A stretch of 64,000 bases of DNA, from assembly GCF_000179915.2 (NCBI RefSeq), contig NC_014963.1:4960001-5024000 (forward strand), given 5' to 3'. Both the position numbers and the translations under genes were made by a program. The notes beneath the pieces are model-generated. The model saw only the letters and a program-made list of their open reading frames with translations. It searched no databases and was not told where the DNA came from. The first letter of the stretch is position 1. Each line of letters starts with the position of its first letter. Below are positions 17,116 to 25,711 of the stretch, piece after piece. This DNA is from Terriglobus saanensis SP1PR4. Its GTDB lineage: Bacteria; Acidobacteriota; Terriglobia; Terriglobales; Acidobacteriaceae.

Positions 17116-17484
17116 TCAACGTTCTATGGCGAGTTTGATAGCCAATGTAACAAGCAGGACGGCGAATCCTCTGCGGAGCGCCACATCCGACAGGTGCTGT
17201 GCCCAAAGACCTCCCAACCAGCCTCCGACAGAGAAACCGGCTGCGATCCACAATGCCAGCTTCAGATCGACGTGCCCGGCCTTGTAGTAGGTCCAGAACG
17301 CGAACATCCCGATGGGTAAGAGCAGGGTCGCAACGGAAGTGCCCTGTGCGGTCTTCTGCGACATTCCATAGAAGAAAACCAGTGCGGGGATCAGAAAGGC
17401 GCCGCCGCCAATTCCAATCATGCCGGAGATGATGCCGATGACCAGGCCTAAAGCGAGGCCACCGGCAATTACGAGCGGAGTCAT
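17116..17484 (-). CDS. Half-size TSUP (TauE/SafE) sulfur-compound transporter, 122 aa
   Basis: The protein has four predicted membrane helices and one TSUP repeat with the motif IISGMIGIGGGAFLIPALVF near the N-terminus, then QGTSVATLLLPIG. Full TSUP proteins have two such repeats and about 250 residues, so this half-size form should work as a dimer. The ATG at 17484 overlaps the stop of the rhodanese gene by four bases. TSUP proteins move sulfite, thiosulfate or sulfoacetate; with the neighbouring rhodanese genes this one probably exports or imports an inorganic sulfur species. Confidence 0.88.
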   Translation of the reverse strand: MTPLVIAGGLALGLVIGIISGMIGIGGGAFLIPALVFFYGMSQKTAQGTSVATLLLPIGMFAFWTYYKAGHVDLKLALWIAAGFSVGGWLGGLWAQHLSDVALRRGFAVLLVTLAIKLAIER

Positions 17485-17963
17485 GCGTTCGCTTTCTTCG
17501 GATCGTTCCAGGGCATGCGGCCCAGCAGAGAAGCCATCATGCAGGTATCGCTCACGCCCGCGTAAACAAGCCCCGCCCCAACCAAAGCCGCACCGGCAAA
17601 GAACTTCCTCGAACTGAGAAGGCCCAGGCCGAAGAACGCAAGCACCAGGGAGCCCGCGGCGACGCGCACCTGTCGTTCCATCGACCACGGCTTCTTTGCG
17701 GCAACCGTTAGCGGCTTGCCGCTGTCCATCCACGCTTGTATTCCACCGTGCAGCACGGTAAGCGCTTTGAAACCCTTTCTAGCCAGAGTTTCACGGGCCT
17801 CTTCCGCCCGTCGTCCGCTGCGGCAGACAAGCGTAAGCGGTGCCACGCGGTCCCAGCCATCACTTGCTTTGTCCAGTGTCCCAAGTGGAACCAGTTCTGA
17901 ATTCTCAAGATGGCCGTTAGCGTATTCAGGGTATTCCCGTACATCAATCAAGCGAACGTTCAT
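17481..17963 (-). CDS. Membrane rhodanese, YgaP-like (rhodanese + DUF2892), 160 aa
   Basis: An N-terminal single rhodanese domain (RLIDVREYPEYANGHLENSELV) has the active loop CRSGRRAEEA with its sulfur-carrying Cys. It is followed by a DUF2892 membrane hairpin (about residues 105-150: AAGSLVLAFFGLGLLSS and AALVGAGLVYAGVSDTCMM). This is the architecture of E. coli YgaP. GGAGG five bases upstream fixes the start at 17963. It is translationally coupled to the TSUP gene and divergent from an ArsR gene, as ygaP is linked to the ArsR-type ygaV. It should pass sulfane sulfur at the inner membrane. Confidence 0.9.
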   Translation of the reverse strand: MNVRLIDVREYPEYANGHLENSELVPLGTLDKASDGWDRVAPLTLVCRSGRRAEEARETLARKGFKALTVLHGGIQAWMDSGKPLTVAAKKPWSMERQVRVAAGSLVLAFFGLGLLSSRKFFAGAALVGAGLVYAGVSDTCMMASLLGRMPWNDPKKANA

Positions 17964-17991
17964 TGGCGCCTCCATGCGAATAACTTCACTG

Positions 17992-18003
17992 TATGCCTAC
18001 ATA
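17992..18003. promoter_or_regulatory. Candidate ArsR operator
   Basis: TATG-ccta-CATA is an exact short inverted repeat in the 56-base gap between the divergent rhodanese and ArsR genes, flanked by CAC and GTG that extend the symmetry imperfectly. An ArsR dimer covering this site could repress both transcription units. Confidence 0.4.
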
Positions 18004-18019
18004 GTGATATATTCAAGTC

Positions 18020-18370
18020 ATGGCAACTTCGATGATGAGCGAAAAAATGCTGGAGCTGGTGGCACGGCGCTTCCGCACCCTTGGAGAGCCATTCCGCCTT
18101 CGTATCCTCCAAGAGCTGGAGGCAGGGGAAAAGTCGGTGGGCGAACTGGTTGCCGCCCTTGAGGGAAATCAGCCCAACGTCTCCAAACATTTACAGATCC
18201 TCTCCGACGCGGGACTGATTGCACGCAGACGGGAAGGCACGTCCATCTTCTACACAATCAGCGACCCCATGGTGTTCAAGCTCTGCGCTCTGGTATGCAG
18301 CAGTGAGACCCAGAAAAGCCGGCGCGAATTTGAGCAGCTGGCAGGACAGAAAAGACAGGCGAAGCGATGA
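18020..18370 (+). CDS. ArsR-family repressor, probable persulfide sensor, 116 aa
   Basis: The winged helix-turn-helix is typical: FRTLGEPFRLRILQELEAGEKSVGELV and QPNVSKHLQILSDAGLIARRREG. The metal-binding CxCxxC of arsenic sensors is absent. Cysteines lie only at positions 89 and 93 in FKLCALVCSS. Redox-type ArsR proteins (BigR, SqrR, YgaV) use a Cys pair to sense persulfide; the surrounding rhodanese and MBL genes support that role, although the spacing here differs. Its stop overlaps the next start by four bases. Confidence 0.93.
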   Translation: MATSMMSEKMLELVARRFRTLGEPFRLRILQELEAGEKSVGELVAALEGNQPNVSKHLQILSDAGLIARRREGTSIFYTISDPMVFKLCALVCSSETQKSRREFEQLAGQKRQAKR

Positions 18371-19749
18371 AGATCAAACAATTTGAAGTACCGGGACTTG
18401 CCCAGTTTTCCTACGTCATCTCGTCGGAGGACGAAGCCGTAGTGATCGATCCCATGCGCGATGTGGACCGGTACATGAACTATGCAAAAGAGCAGGGCGT
18501 GGCGATTACCTCTGTGACCGAAACCCACATCCATGCGGATTTTGCTTCGGGGTCACTCGCACTTGCCGAAGCCACAGGCGCGCAGCTTGCTCTCAGTGCG
18601 TATGACCAGGCGCCGTACCGCTATGCCATGTCTCACCATGCACTGCATGATGGCGATGCCGTGCAGATCGGCAACGTGCGTCTGGTCGCGCTCCACACGC
18701 CGGGCCATACCCCGGAGCACCTGAGCTTCGTCCTTTTCGATCAAGAACGGGACGCGTCCCAGCCGCTTGCGCTCTTCAGCGGAGACTTCCTTTTTGTAGG
18801 CTCTCTTGGACGTCCAGACCTGTTGGGTGAGGAGGCGAAACAGAAGCTCGCTCACGACCTGTACGACAGCCTGCATGAACGCATAGCTTCTCTCCCTGAT
18901 GGCGTCCATGTCTACCCAGGTCATGGTGCGGGATCACTCTGTGGGTCGGGCATGAGTGAACGGGCCGAGTCGACGCTTGGCTATGAGCGCCTGAGTCAAC
19001 CTTTATTCAAGCTGAAAGAGGATGCCTTTGCTCGCGAGATCCTGGCCAGTGTTCCGCCTATGCCGTCGTATTACCCACGCATGAAGGAGCTGAACTCTAA
19101 AGGCGCTTCGAGCGTTGCGGACCTGCCAGGCGAGATTGCACTCACACCTGCCCGTGTTGCGACGCTTCTAGCCACCGAGAGCGCCACAGTGGTCGATCTA
19201 CGCCGTCCCGAAGCGTTCGGCGGCGCGCATATTCCTGGTGCGATGAACATCGGCGCAGGCCAGAACCTTTCTCTGTGGGCCGGCTGGATGCTGGCCCCGG
19301 AACGGAAATTGATTCTCGTCAACGACGAAGGAGATGATGAGGAGTCGCGCCGGTCACTCGTCCGGGTAGGGCTGGATCATATCGAAGGCTTTCTACAGAA
19401 GGGAATGGCCGCATGGGTGGACGCAGGGATGGAGTTCACGCGAACCACGCAACTCTCCACGAAGGAGGTATTCGAGCGGCACCCTGACACTCGGATTCTT
19501 GACGTCCGTAGCCATAAAGAATGGACCGGCGGCCACATTCAAAATGCCATCCATATTCCCCTGGGCGAGCTGAAGGACCGGCTTAAAGAACTCCATGGAG
19601 ACAACGACATCATCGCCGTCTGTGGAAGCGGGTATCGTTCCAGCATCGCGGCGAGTGTGCTTCAGGCGAGTGGCTTCAAGGGGATCAGTTCCATGGATGG
19701 TGGCATGTCAGCCTGGAAGGAACGGAAGTTGCCACTTACAACAAGCTGA
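18367..19749 (+). CDS. MBL-fold persulfide dioxygenase-like protein with two rhodanese domains, 460 aa
   Basis: Residues 1-240 are a metallo-beta-lactamase domain of the ETHE1/CstB group. The metal motif is THIHADFASG (His54, His56, Asp58), with HTPGHTPEH and FSGDFLFVGSLGRPDL following. The first rhodanese domain (about 260-350) has no Cys in its loop (VNDEGDDEES) and is probably inactive. The second (about 365-458) has an active loop VCGSGYRSS. This layout matches fused persulfide dioxygenase-sulfurtransferases that oxidise glutathione or protein persulfide to sulfite or thiosulfate. It is coupled to the ArsR gene, so it is probably induced by sulfide stress. Confidence 0.93.
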   Translation: MKIKQFEVPGLAQFSYVISSEDEAVVIDPMRDVDRYMNYAKEQGVAITSVTETHIHADFASGSLALAEATGAQLALSAYDQAPYRYAMSHHALHDGDAVQIGNVRLVALHTPGHTPEHLSFVLFDQERDASQPLALFSGDFLFVGSLGRPDLLGEEAKQKLAHDLYDSLHERIASLPDGVHVYPGHGAGSLCGSGMSERAESTLGYERLSQPLFKLKEDAFAREILASVPPMPSYYPRMKELNSKGASSVADLPGEIALTPARVATLLATESATVVDLRRPEAFGGAHIPGAMNIGAGQNLSLWAGWMLAPERKLILVNDEGDDEESRRSLVRVGLDHIEGFLQKGMAAWVDAGMEFTRTTQLSTKEVFERHPDTRILDVRSHKEWTGGHIQNAIHIPLGELKDRLKELHGDNDIIAVCGSGYRSSIAASVLQASGFKGISSMDGGMSAWKERKLPLTTS

Positions 19750-20113
19750 CCCAAATTCATCTAGCCCTCACGTCTGATTGCTCCTGATGAACGCGCTTCT
19801 CATAAGCAATGATTGGCAAGAAGCCTACTCCAGTACCGACTTACCCCGCACGCATTGAGGCTCCTCTTCCTTTTTAAAGCAGCCGATACCAAGAAGAGGT
19901 TTGCGGCGATTGTGAGAGTTCGCCGTAAGGATTGCCAACGAGATTGGATTGCGTCGTGAACGCGAATCCGATAGCGTTGTGCCATTACTTATATTTCAAA
20001 GAGTCTCCGCGGCGGCATGCCGTGCTGATTTTGCAGGCTATTTCCGCAGCTTCTGCTCATTGGATTTCCTCTTGTTCTGTTAATCATCTTCCTTTTGAAA
20101 GCGAGAATCTTAA
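19750..20113. other. Intergenic region without recognised feature
   Basis: The 364 bases between the persulfide module and the M28 peptidase contain no convincing frame, repeat shared with other loci, or RNA fold. The AT-rich stretch just before 20100 (CTTGTTCTGTTAATCATCTT) is a reasonable place for the peptidase promoter. Confidence 0.45.
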
Positions 20114-21772
20114 ATGCCTCTGCTCCGCTTCAAGCAGGCCGCCGTTATGGTCGCGGCCCTGCTGCTTCTCTCGTCCGCAATTGCGCAAGAACAAGCTGGT
20201 GACAAGGTCGATCTGGATACGTTGACGCAGATCAAAAGCGAGGCCCTTCAGCACTCGCAGGTGATGGAGAACCTCTTCTATCTGTCCGAGGTCTACGGTC
20301 CTCGCGTCAACAACAGCCGCAATCACCGCGCCGCCGCTGAGTGGGCGATGAAGCAGATGAAAGAGTGGGGGATGCAGAACGTCCACCTGGAGAAGTGGCC
20401 CTTCGGGTATGGATGGCAGATCAAGAAGTATTACGGCGCGATGGAGGCACCGGCTTACGCTGCTCTGAATGGTTTCCCGCTGGCGTGGACGCCTGGGACC
20501 AATGGGCCCGTCACGGCGGATGCGATCTGGGCTCCGATTCACTCCAAGGAAGATTTCGCCAAGTACCACGGCAAGCTGAAGGGCAAAATTGTGCTCATCT
20601 TCGATCCGGCCCCGCTGACGCTGCACACGAAGGCGGATGCGCAGCCTTCTCCGACGGATGAGGAGATCCTTGCGCGCGGCGGACGTGGTGGCGGAGAGGG
20701 TGGTCGTCGACCCGTTGCTGCTCCCGGCTCCCCTGAAGCCAATCGCGATCCGAGCGGACGCGGCAGACCGGGAGAGGGCACGTGGGAGTTCACGCCGACG
20801 TCGCAGGCTCTCTCCGGCAACAAGGCATTGCGCAATGAGCTGAATGCCTTCCTGAAGGAAGAGGCCCCGGCGGTGGTGCTGACGCCGGGTTATAACGGCG
20901 ACGGCGGAACGATCTTTTCCACCTACGGCGGGTCGGAGAATCCGAAGGATCCTATTCCGCCGCCGATGGTGGCCATCGGTGCTGAGCAGTACAACCGCGT
21001 GGTGCGTCTGCTCCAGCACAACATTACGCCGAGGCTTACCTTCGACGTGCAGGTGGAGTATCAGAAGGCGGACCAGGACGCCTTCAACGTGATCGGCGAG
21101 ATTCCGGGCACCACGAAGAAGGATGAGGTCGTGATGCTGGGCGGTCACTTCGACAGCTGGCAGGGCGGCACAGGCGCCACCGACAACGGCACCGGATCTT
21201 CGGTGGCGATGGAGGCTGTGCGCATTCTGACGACGCTGCACAAGCCGATGGCGCGCACGGTCCGCGTTGCTCTCTGGGGCGGCGAAGAAGAGGGCGTGTA
21301 CGGTTCCACGGCCTATGTACAGCAGCACTTCGCTCCACGCGACACGATGAAGAAGACACCGGAGTACGACAAGCTGGATGTGTACTTCAACGACGACGGC
21401 GGCTCGGGCAGGTTCCGCGGCGTCTCGGCGGGGGGAAGTCCGCAGATCGGGGTCATCTTCAAGTCATGGATTGAGCCCATCAAGGACCAGCACATCATTG
21501 CGGTTTCGGGCACGGAGTTCCGACCGACACCGTCTCCGGGTGGAACGGACTCGACTGCGTTCTCGTGGATCGGCCTGAATGGCATCGGCTTCCAGCAGGA
21601 CACGCTGGAGTACGGCACGCGGACGCACCACTCCAACGCGGACCTTTACGACCGCGTGCAGAAGGACGATGTGATGCAGGGTTCCATGATCGAAGCGTGG
21701 TTTGCGTATAACGCGGCGACACGGGCGGAGATGCTGCCGAGGATTCCTACGCCGGAGCCTTTGAAGAAGTAA
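20114..21772 (+). CDS. Secreted M28-family zinc aminopeptidase, 552 aa
   Basis: A signal peptide ends near residue 25 (LLLLSSAIAQ). The protein has a PA-like insert (about 130-290) and a two-zinc M28 catalytic domain. Metal ligands are visible in GGHFDSW (His, Asp), TGATDNGTGSS (Asp), ALWGGEEEGVYGS (catalytic Glu and ligand Glu), FNDDGGSGR and THHSNADLYD (last His). It should remove N-terminal residues or dipeptides in the periplasm or outside. The Gly/Arg/Pro-rich loop around residues 190-220 is a low-complexity insertion. It stands alone, with a strong stem-loop after the stop. Confidence 0.93.
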   Translation: MPLLRFKQAAVMVAALLLLSSAIAQEQAGDKVDLDTLTQIKSEALQHSQVMENLFYLSEVYGPRVNNSRNHRAAAEWAMKQMKEWGMQNVHLEKWPFGYGWQIKKYYGAMEAPAYAALNGFPLAWTPGTNGPVTADAIWAPIHSKEDFAKYHGKLKGKIVLIFDPAPLTLHTKADAQPSPTDEEILARGGRGGGEGGRRPVAAPGSPEANRDPSGRGRPGEGTWEFTPTSQALSGNKALRNELNAFLKEEAPAVVLTPGYNGDGGTIFSTYGGSENPKDPIPPPMVAIGAEQYNRVVRLLQHNITPRLTFDVQVEYQKADQDAFNVIGEIPGTTKKDEVVMLGGHFDSWQGGTGATDNGTGSSVAMEAVRILTTLHKPMARTVRVALWGGEEEGVYGSTAYVQQHFAPRDTMKKTPEYDKLDVYFNDDGGSGRFRGVSAGGSPQIGVIFKSWIEPIKDQHIIAVSGTEFRPTPSPGGTDSTAFSWIGLNGIGFQQDTLEYGTRTHHSNADLYDRVQKDDVMQGSMIEAWFAYNAATRAEMLPRIPTPEPLKK

Positions 21773-21786
21773 CGGAGCCATGGAAT

Positions 21787-21821
21787 GACAAGGGGGTGAG
21801 GCTTTGGCCTCATCCCTTGTC
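21787..21821 (+). terminator. Stem-loop after the M28 peptidase gene
   Basis: GACAAGGG with TGAGGC (21787-21802) pairs with GCCTCA and CCCTTGTC (21807-21821), with a two-base bulge and a short loop. The stem is long and stable, but no T-run follows, so it could be a Rho-assisted or processing end. Confidence 0.55.
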
Positions 21822-21958
21822 GTTGCATCGACTGCCTGGGCAGTATCGCGGTGACTTGTCGAACATTGCTTATGCAAAGCGCGTTTCTCACCATGCAGCA
21901 AAGACATCCGGAGCTTTGGATCGCGCATCCCGCTAGCCACAATGGAAGAGGTGGAAGT

Positions 21959-21978
21959 ATATGCTCTTGAGAGCATAT
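21959..21978. promoter_or_regulatory. Palindromic operator upstream of the higBA-type locus
   Basis: ATATGCTCT-tg-AGAGCATAT is perfectly symmetric over nine-base arms and lies 19 bases before the toxin start. A third half-site GCATAT follows at 21989-21994. XRE antitoxins of this family bind such sites to repress their own operon. Confidence 0.6.
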
Positions 21979-21997
21979 GATCCAGGGGGCATATTAG

Positions 21998-22416
21998 ATG
22001 AAGTGGGCAGTTAAGTTTCATGAGGCCTTTCTGGCTGAGTTCGACGAGATGGCAGCAGAGGTTCAGGACGAGCTTCTGGCCGAGGCCAAGTTTGTAGAGT
22101 TGTTTGGTCCAGAGACAGGTCGACCCCACGTCGACACTCTGGAAGGATCGAAATACGCAAACATGAAGGAACTGCGGTTCGAGGCGGCAGATGGAGAGTG
22201 GCGCGCGCCGCCTTTGCGTTCGACCCGCAGCGTAGGGCGATTGTGCTGGTCGCCGCTGACAAGAGCGGCGTCAACGAGAAGCAGTTTTACAAGCGGCTGA
22301 TCGACAAGGCTGAAGAGCGGTACGAGCAGCACCTCGAACGGTTGAAAGTCGAGGAGAAAACCGCAGTCAAGAAAGCGGCCACCAAATCGAAGCCAAAGAA
22401 AGGGAAAAAGCGATGA
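21998..22416 (+). pseudogene. HigB/RelE (Gp49-like) toxin gene, frameshifted
   Basis: Two overlapping frames together give one toxin. The first (from 21998) gives MKWAVKFHEAFLAEFDEMA through MKELRFEAADGEWRA; the second gives AFAFDPQRRAIVLVAADKSG and NEKQFYKRLIDKAEERYEQHL, then a Lys-rich tail. The frame changes near 22203 in the run GGCGCGCGCCGCC, where two extra bases (GC) relative to an intact gene explain the break. Family members read through as GxWRxAFAFDP. The toxin is therefore probably inactive, unless the shift is programmed or a sequencing error. It ends in a four-base overlap with the antitoxin. Confidence 0.75.
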
Positions 22417-22730
22417 AGACTGTTGATGAAATAATCGCCAGGCTACCTGCGAGCCGTCGGAACAAAATCGAAAAGCGCGTTAGCCAACTCGTCGCCGAGG
22501 AGATGACGATGCGCGAACTTCGCAAGGCGCGGAAGGTCACTCAAGTCCAGCTTGCGAAGAAGCTTGGCGTGAAGCAAGAACAGGTTTCCAGGTTCGAGAA
22601 GCGTGCCGACATCCACCTCTCTACCTTGAAACGTTCCGTCGAAGCCATGGGTGGAACCCTCACCCTGATTGCACAGTTCCCCGACGGCGCCCCGGTGAAG
22701 TTGACCGGCTTTGCTGACATGAATCCCTAA
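22413..22730 (+). CDS. XRE-family antitoxin (HigA-like), 105 aa
   Basis: A helix-turn-helix of the XRE type occupies about residues 33-85: MRELRKARKVTQVQLAKKLGVKQEQVSRFEKR. LSTLKRSVEAMGGTLTLIAQFP follows, the pattern typical of antitoxins that follow Gp49/HigB-like toxins (toxin-first order). The gene is intact while the toxin is broken. It probably binds the palindrome at 21959-21978. Confidence 0.92.
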   Translation: MKTVDEIIARLPASRRNKIEKRVSQLVAEEMTMRELRKARKVTQVQLAKKLGVKQEQVSRFEKRADIHLSTLKRSVEAMGGTLTLIAQFPDGAPVKLTGFADMNP

Positions 22731-22819
22731 CACTTGAAGAGTTCCGCGCAGAATCATGGCCTCTAAGAAAGGCGCGAGATTGACCCTTTCGTCGTTTCTG
22801 ACGCAGTTGCAGAGTTCGT

Positions 22820-25327
22820 CTATAAGAGGGTGGCCGCGAGGAATGGAGCTGTCTTGCTATTCTTTGCTTTTGCGATGACGTTTGGTGGACCGGCTGCAAC
22901 GATGCGTCCGCCTTCGTCGCCTGCACCGGGGCCGATGTCGATGACCCAGTCGCTGGCTGCGATCATTTGCATGTCATGTTCTACGACAAGGACGGTGTTG
23001 CCCGCGGTGACGAGGTTTTGTAGCTGGCGCTGGAGGCGTTCGACGTCGGAGGGGTGGAGGCCTGTGGTGGGCTCGTCGAGGATGTAGAGCGTGTTGCCGC
23101 GTTCGGCGCGCTGGAGTTCTGTGGCGAGTTTCACGCGCTGGGCTTCGCCGCCGGAGAGCTCGGTTGCGGGTTGGCCGAGGCGCAGGTAGCCGAGGCCAAC
23201 TTCCTGCAGGACCTGCAGGGCTCGGGCGACGTGAGGGTCTTCCGCGAAGAAGTCTGCGGCTGCGTCGACGGTGAGGGCGAGCACGTCGGCGATGCTCTTT
23301 TCGCAATAAAGGACTTCGAGCGTCTTGGCGTTGAAGCGTGCGCCGTGGCAGGTGGGGCAGGGGCTGTAGACGCTGGGGAGGAAGAGGAGTTCCACGCAGA
23401 CGAAGCCTTCGCCGGTGCAGGTTTCGCATCGGCCCTTGGCGACGTTGAAGGAGAAGCGGCCCGCGTCGTACTTGCGCGAGCGTGCGAGCTTGGTTGTGGC
23501 GAAGAGTTTGCGCACGTGGTCGAAGAGGCCGGTGTACGTGGCCATGTTGGAGCGTGGGGTGCGGCCGATGGGCTTCTGGTCCACGACGACGAGGCGGCGA
23601 ATGTGTTCCATGCCGGAGACGATCTTTCCTCCGGTGGTCACGATGGCTTCCTGTTCGAGGCCGTCGGCTTCTTCATCTTCTGTTTTAAGTTTTTGTCCGA
23701 GGCGTTTGGCTACGAGTTCGACGAGCACCTGGCTGACGAGCGTGGATTTCCCTGAGCCCGAGACACCTGTGACCGAGGTGAAGATGCCGAGAGGAAACTC
23801 CGCGTCGAGCGCTTCGAGATTGTTGCGCGTGATGCCGCTGAGCTTCAGCCATGCCTTGGGTGTGCGACGTTGCGCGTGGGACGGCGTGGCCATCGGAAAG
23901 AGGTAGCGGCGCGTCTGTGATTCGGTGATGGATGCGAGGCCTGCGGGCGGGCCGGAGTAGAGGACTTCGCCACCGTTGACGCCTGCGCCGGGGCCCACGT
24001 CCACGATCCAGTCCGCGCGGCGGATGACGTCGAGTTCATGTTCAACGACGAAGATGGAGTTGCCGGATTGCTTGAGCTCATCGAGAGCATCGAGTAGAGC
24101 TTCTGTGTCTGCCGGATGCAGGCCAGCGGAGGGCTCGTCAAGGACGTAGACGACGCCGAAGAGATTGGAGTGCAGTTGCGTAGCGAGGCGCAGGCGCTGC
24201 AGTTCGCCGGGAGAGAGTGTGGGCGTGCTACGTTCGAGCGAGAGGTAGCCGAGACCGAGGTTGAGCAGAACGGCGAGGCGCGCGGTGAGGTCGGCGGTGA
24301 TGCGCTTTGTGACTTCGGTCTTTTCGGGATTCGCGGCGTGAGCATGGCCGCCGGTTACGGCGAAGGGCGCGAGCACAGCGCTGAGGCGCTTGAGCGGGAG
24401 CGCGGCGATCTCTGCGATGTCGTGGCCCGCGAATTTTACGGAGAGCGATTCGGGGCGGAGGCGTTTGCCGTGGCAGACGTCGCACACGGTGGAGAGCATA
24501 AACTGCGCGACGCGCTTCTTCATCAGCGCACTTTGTGTGTTGGCGAAGGTCGTGAGCACGTGGTGCTTGACGCCGGTGAAGGTGCCCATATAGCTGGGCT
24601 CCATCTTGCGCTTGAGGGCCTGTCGGGTTTCGGCGGGCGTGAATCCGGCGTAGACGGGCACCTGTGGCTGCTCTTCGGTGAAGAGGATCCAGTCGCGGTT
24701 CTTCCTGGGCAGATCGCGCCAGGGGATGTCGACGTTGTAGCCGAGAGAGACGAGGATGTCGCGCTGGTTCTGGCCTCCCCACGCGGTGGGCCATGCCGCA
24801 ATGGCGCGTTCGCGGATGGTGAGCGAGGGGTCGGGCACCATGGTCTGCTCGGTGACTTCGTAGACGCGGCCGAGGCCGTGGCACTTGGTGCAGGCGCCTT
24901 CGGCGGTATTGGGCGAGAAGGACTCGGCGTAGAGCAGCGGCTGATGGGGTGGGTAATCTCCCGCTCGCGAGTAGAGCATGCGCAGAAGATTCGACAGCGT
25001 GGTGACGGAGCCGACGGAGGACCGCGTAGTGGGAGCGCCGCGTTGCTGCTGCAGAGCGACGGCCGGGGGCAGACCGTCGATGGAATCAACCGCAGGCACA
25101 GAAAGCTGATGAAAGAGACGCCGCGCGTAGGGCGAAACGGATTCGAGATAGCGGCGCTGGGCTTCGGCGTAGAGGGTGCCGAAGGCGAGCGACGATTTGC
25201 CCGAACCGGATACGCCGGTGAAGACGACGAGGGCGTCGCGAGGGATGTCAACGTCTACATTGCGCAGGTTGTGTTCGCGCGCGCCGCGCACACGGACGGT
25301 GCCGTCGTTTTTCGGTGTGAGTTTCAC
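22820..25327 (-). CDS. uvrA: UvrA2-like excinuclease ATPase, 835 aa
   Basis: This is a tandem ABC ATPase of the UvrA family, with Walker A sites GVSGSGKSSLAFGTLYAEAQRR (about residue 38) and VTGVSGSGKSTLVSQVL in the second half. Zinc modules are CTKCHGLG, CDVCHGKR, CETCTGEG and CPTCHG. The second signature motif is the standard ELSGGEAQRVKLA, but the first reads TLSPGELQRLRLA. At 835 residues it is about 100 shorter than housekeeping UvrA, as in UvrA2 proteins that lack the UvrB-binding part and are linked to damage or drug tolerance. The start is a GTG at 25327 with AGGGA upstream. No uvrB is adjacent. Confidence 0.94.
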   Translation of the reverse strand: MKLTPKNDGTVRVRGAREHNLRNVDVDIPRDALVVFTGVSGSGKSSLAFGTLYAEAQRRYLESVSPYARRLFHQLSVPAVDSIDGLPPAVALQQQRGAPTTRSSVGSVTTLSNLLRMLYSRAGDYPPHQPLLYAESFSPNTAEGACTKCHGLGRVYEVTEQTMVPDPSLTIRERAIAAWPTAWGGQNQRDILVSLGYNVDIPWRDLPRKNRDWILFTEEQPQVPVYAGFTPAETRQALKRKMEPSYMGTFTGVKHHVLTTFANTQSALMKKRVAQFMLSTVCDVCHGKRLRPESLSVKFAGHDIAEIAALPLKRLSAVLAPFAVTGGHAHAANPEKTEVTKRITADLTARLAVLLNLGLGYLSLERSTPTLSPGELQRLRLATQLHSNLFGVVYVLDEPSAGLHPADTEALLDALDELKQSGNSIFVVEHELDVIRRADWIVDVGPGAGVNGGEVLYSGPPAGLASITESQTRRYLFPMATPSHAQRRTPKAWLKLSGITRNNLEALDAEFPLGIFTSVTGVSGSGKSTLVSQVLVELVAKRLGQKLKTEDEEADGLEQEAIVTTGGKIVSGMEHIRRLVVVDQKPIGRTPRSNMATYTGLFDHVRKLFATTKLARSRKYDAGRFSFNVAKGRCETCTGEGFVCVELLFLPSVYSPCPTCHGARFNAKTLEVLYCEKSIADVLALTVDAAADFFAEDPHVARALQVLQEVGLGYLRLGQPATELSGGEAQRVKLATELQRAERGNTLYILDEPTTGLHPSDVERLQRQLQNLVTAGNTVLVVEHDMQMIAASDWVIDIGPGAGDEGGRIVAAGPPNVIAKAKNSKTAPFLAATLL

Positions 25328-25447
25328 GAAATCCCTCGAACGCTTGGATGCGGAGGGTGGAGGGCGGGATCGCCTGCAACGAAACTCAGATTATTCGCGC
25401 ACACTGCGTTCGTTCAGAAGGAGCGTTTCCCGGGTTTGAAGAAACAG

Positions 25448-25482
25448 CAGATCCCTTCGCTTCGCTGCGGGATGACAAAGTA
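25448..25482 (+). repeat. Short dispersed repeat B, copy 1
   Basis: CAGCAGATCCC, TTCGCTTCGCTGC and GGGATGACAAAG form a unit also found, inverted, at 45487-45524 and 48002-48032. The ends GATC...GATGAC are conserved while the middle varies. It lies in the otherwise gene-free space between the uvrA and KaiC-like genes. Confidence 0.5.
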
Positions 25483-25649
25483 CGAGCCTTGATTGTTCCC
25501 TAAACATGCCGAGAAAGGGACTCCCTATGCCCGGCTACATGCGTATTAGGAGATGTTTTTTGGGGGGTGTCATGTGGCCGACTTGACGGGCAGAATTTAC
25601 GTTATGAAAGAGAGAAGCCATTCATAACCCCTCCGTAAAGCATCCAACT

Positions 25650-25681
25650 AAATCGCATATACGATTTCCCAACGGGAATCG
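25650..25681. promoter_or_regulatory. Overlapping inverted repeats upstream of the KaiC-like gene
   Basis: AAATCG-catata-CGATTT (25650-25667) overlaps CGATTTCCC-aac-GGGAATCG (25662-25681, one bulged T). They sit 30 bases before the TTG start and could be alternative hairpins or a repressor site. The rest of the 384-base gap (25328-25711) holds repeat B and no gene. Confidence 0.38.
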
Positions 25682-25711
25682 ACTCGACTTTTTCGGGGAA
25701 AGGAACCCAAC

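Noticed and set aside
17992-19749. Arsenic resistance operon because of ArsR
   Set aside because: No arsenate reductase or arsenite pump is present and the regulator lacks the arsenic-binding Cys motif; neighbours are sulfur-transfer proteins.
20084-21328. 414-residue minus-strand frame
   Set aside because: Antisense to the M28 peptidase; Arg/His-rich, no recognised motif.
24116-25492. 458-residue plus-strand frame
   Set aside because: Antisense to the uvrA gene, whose Walker and zinc motifs are clear.
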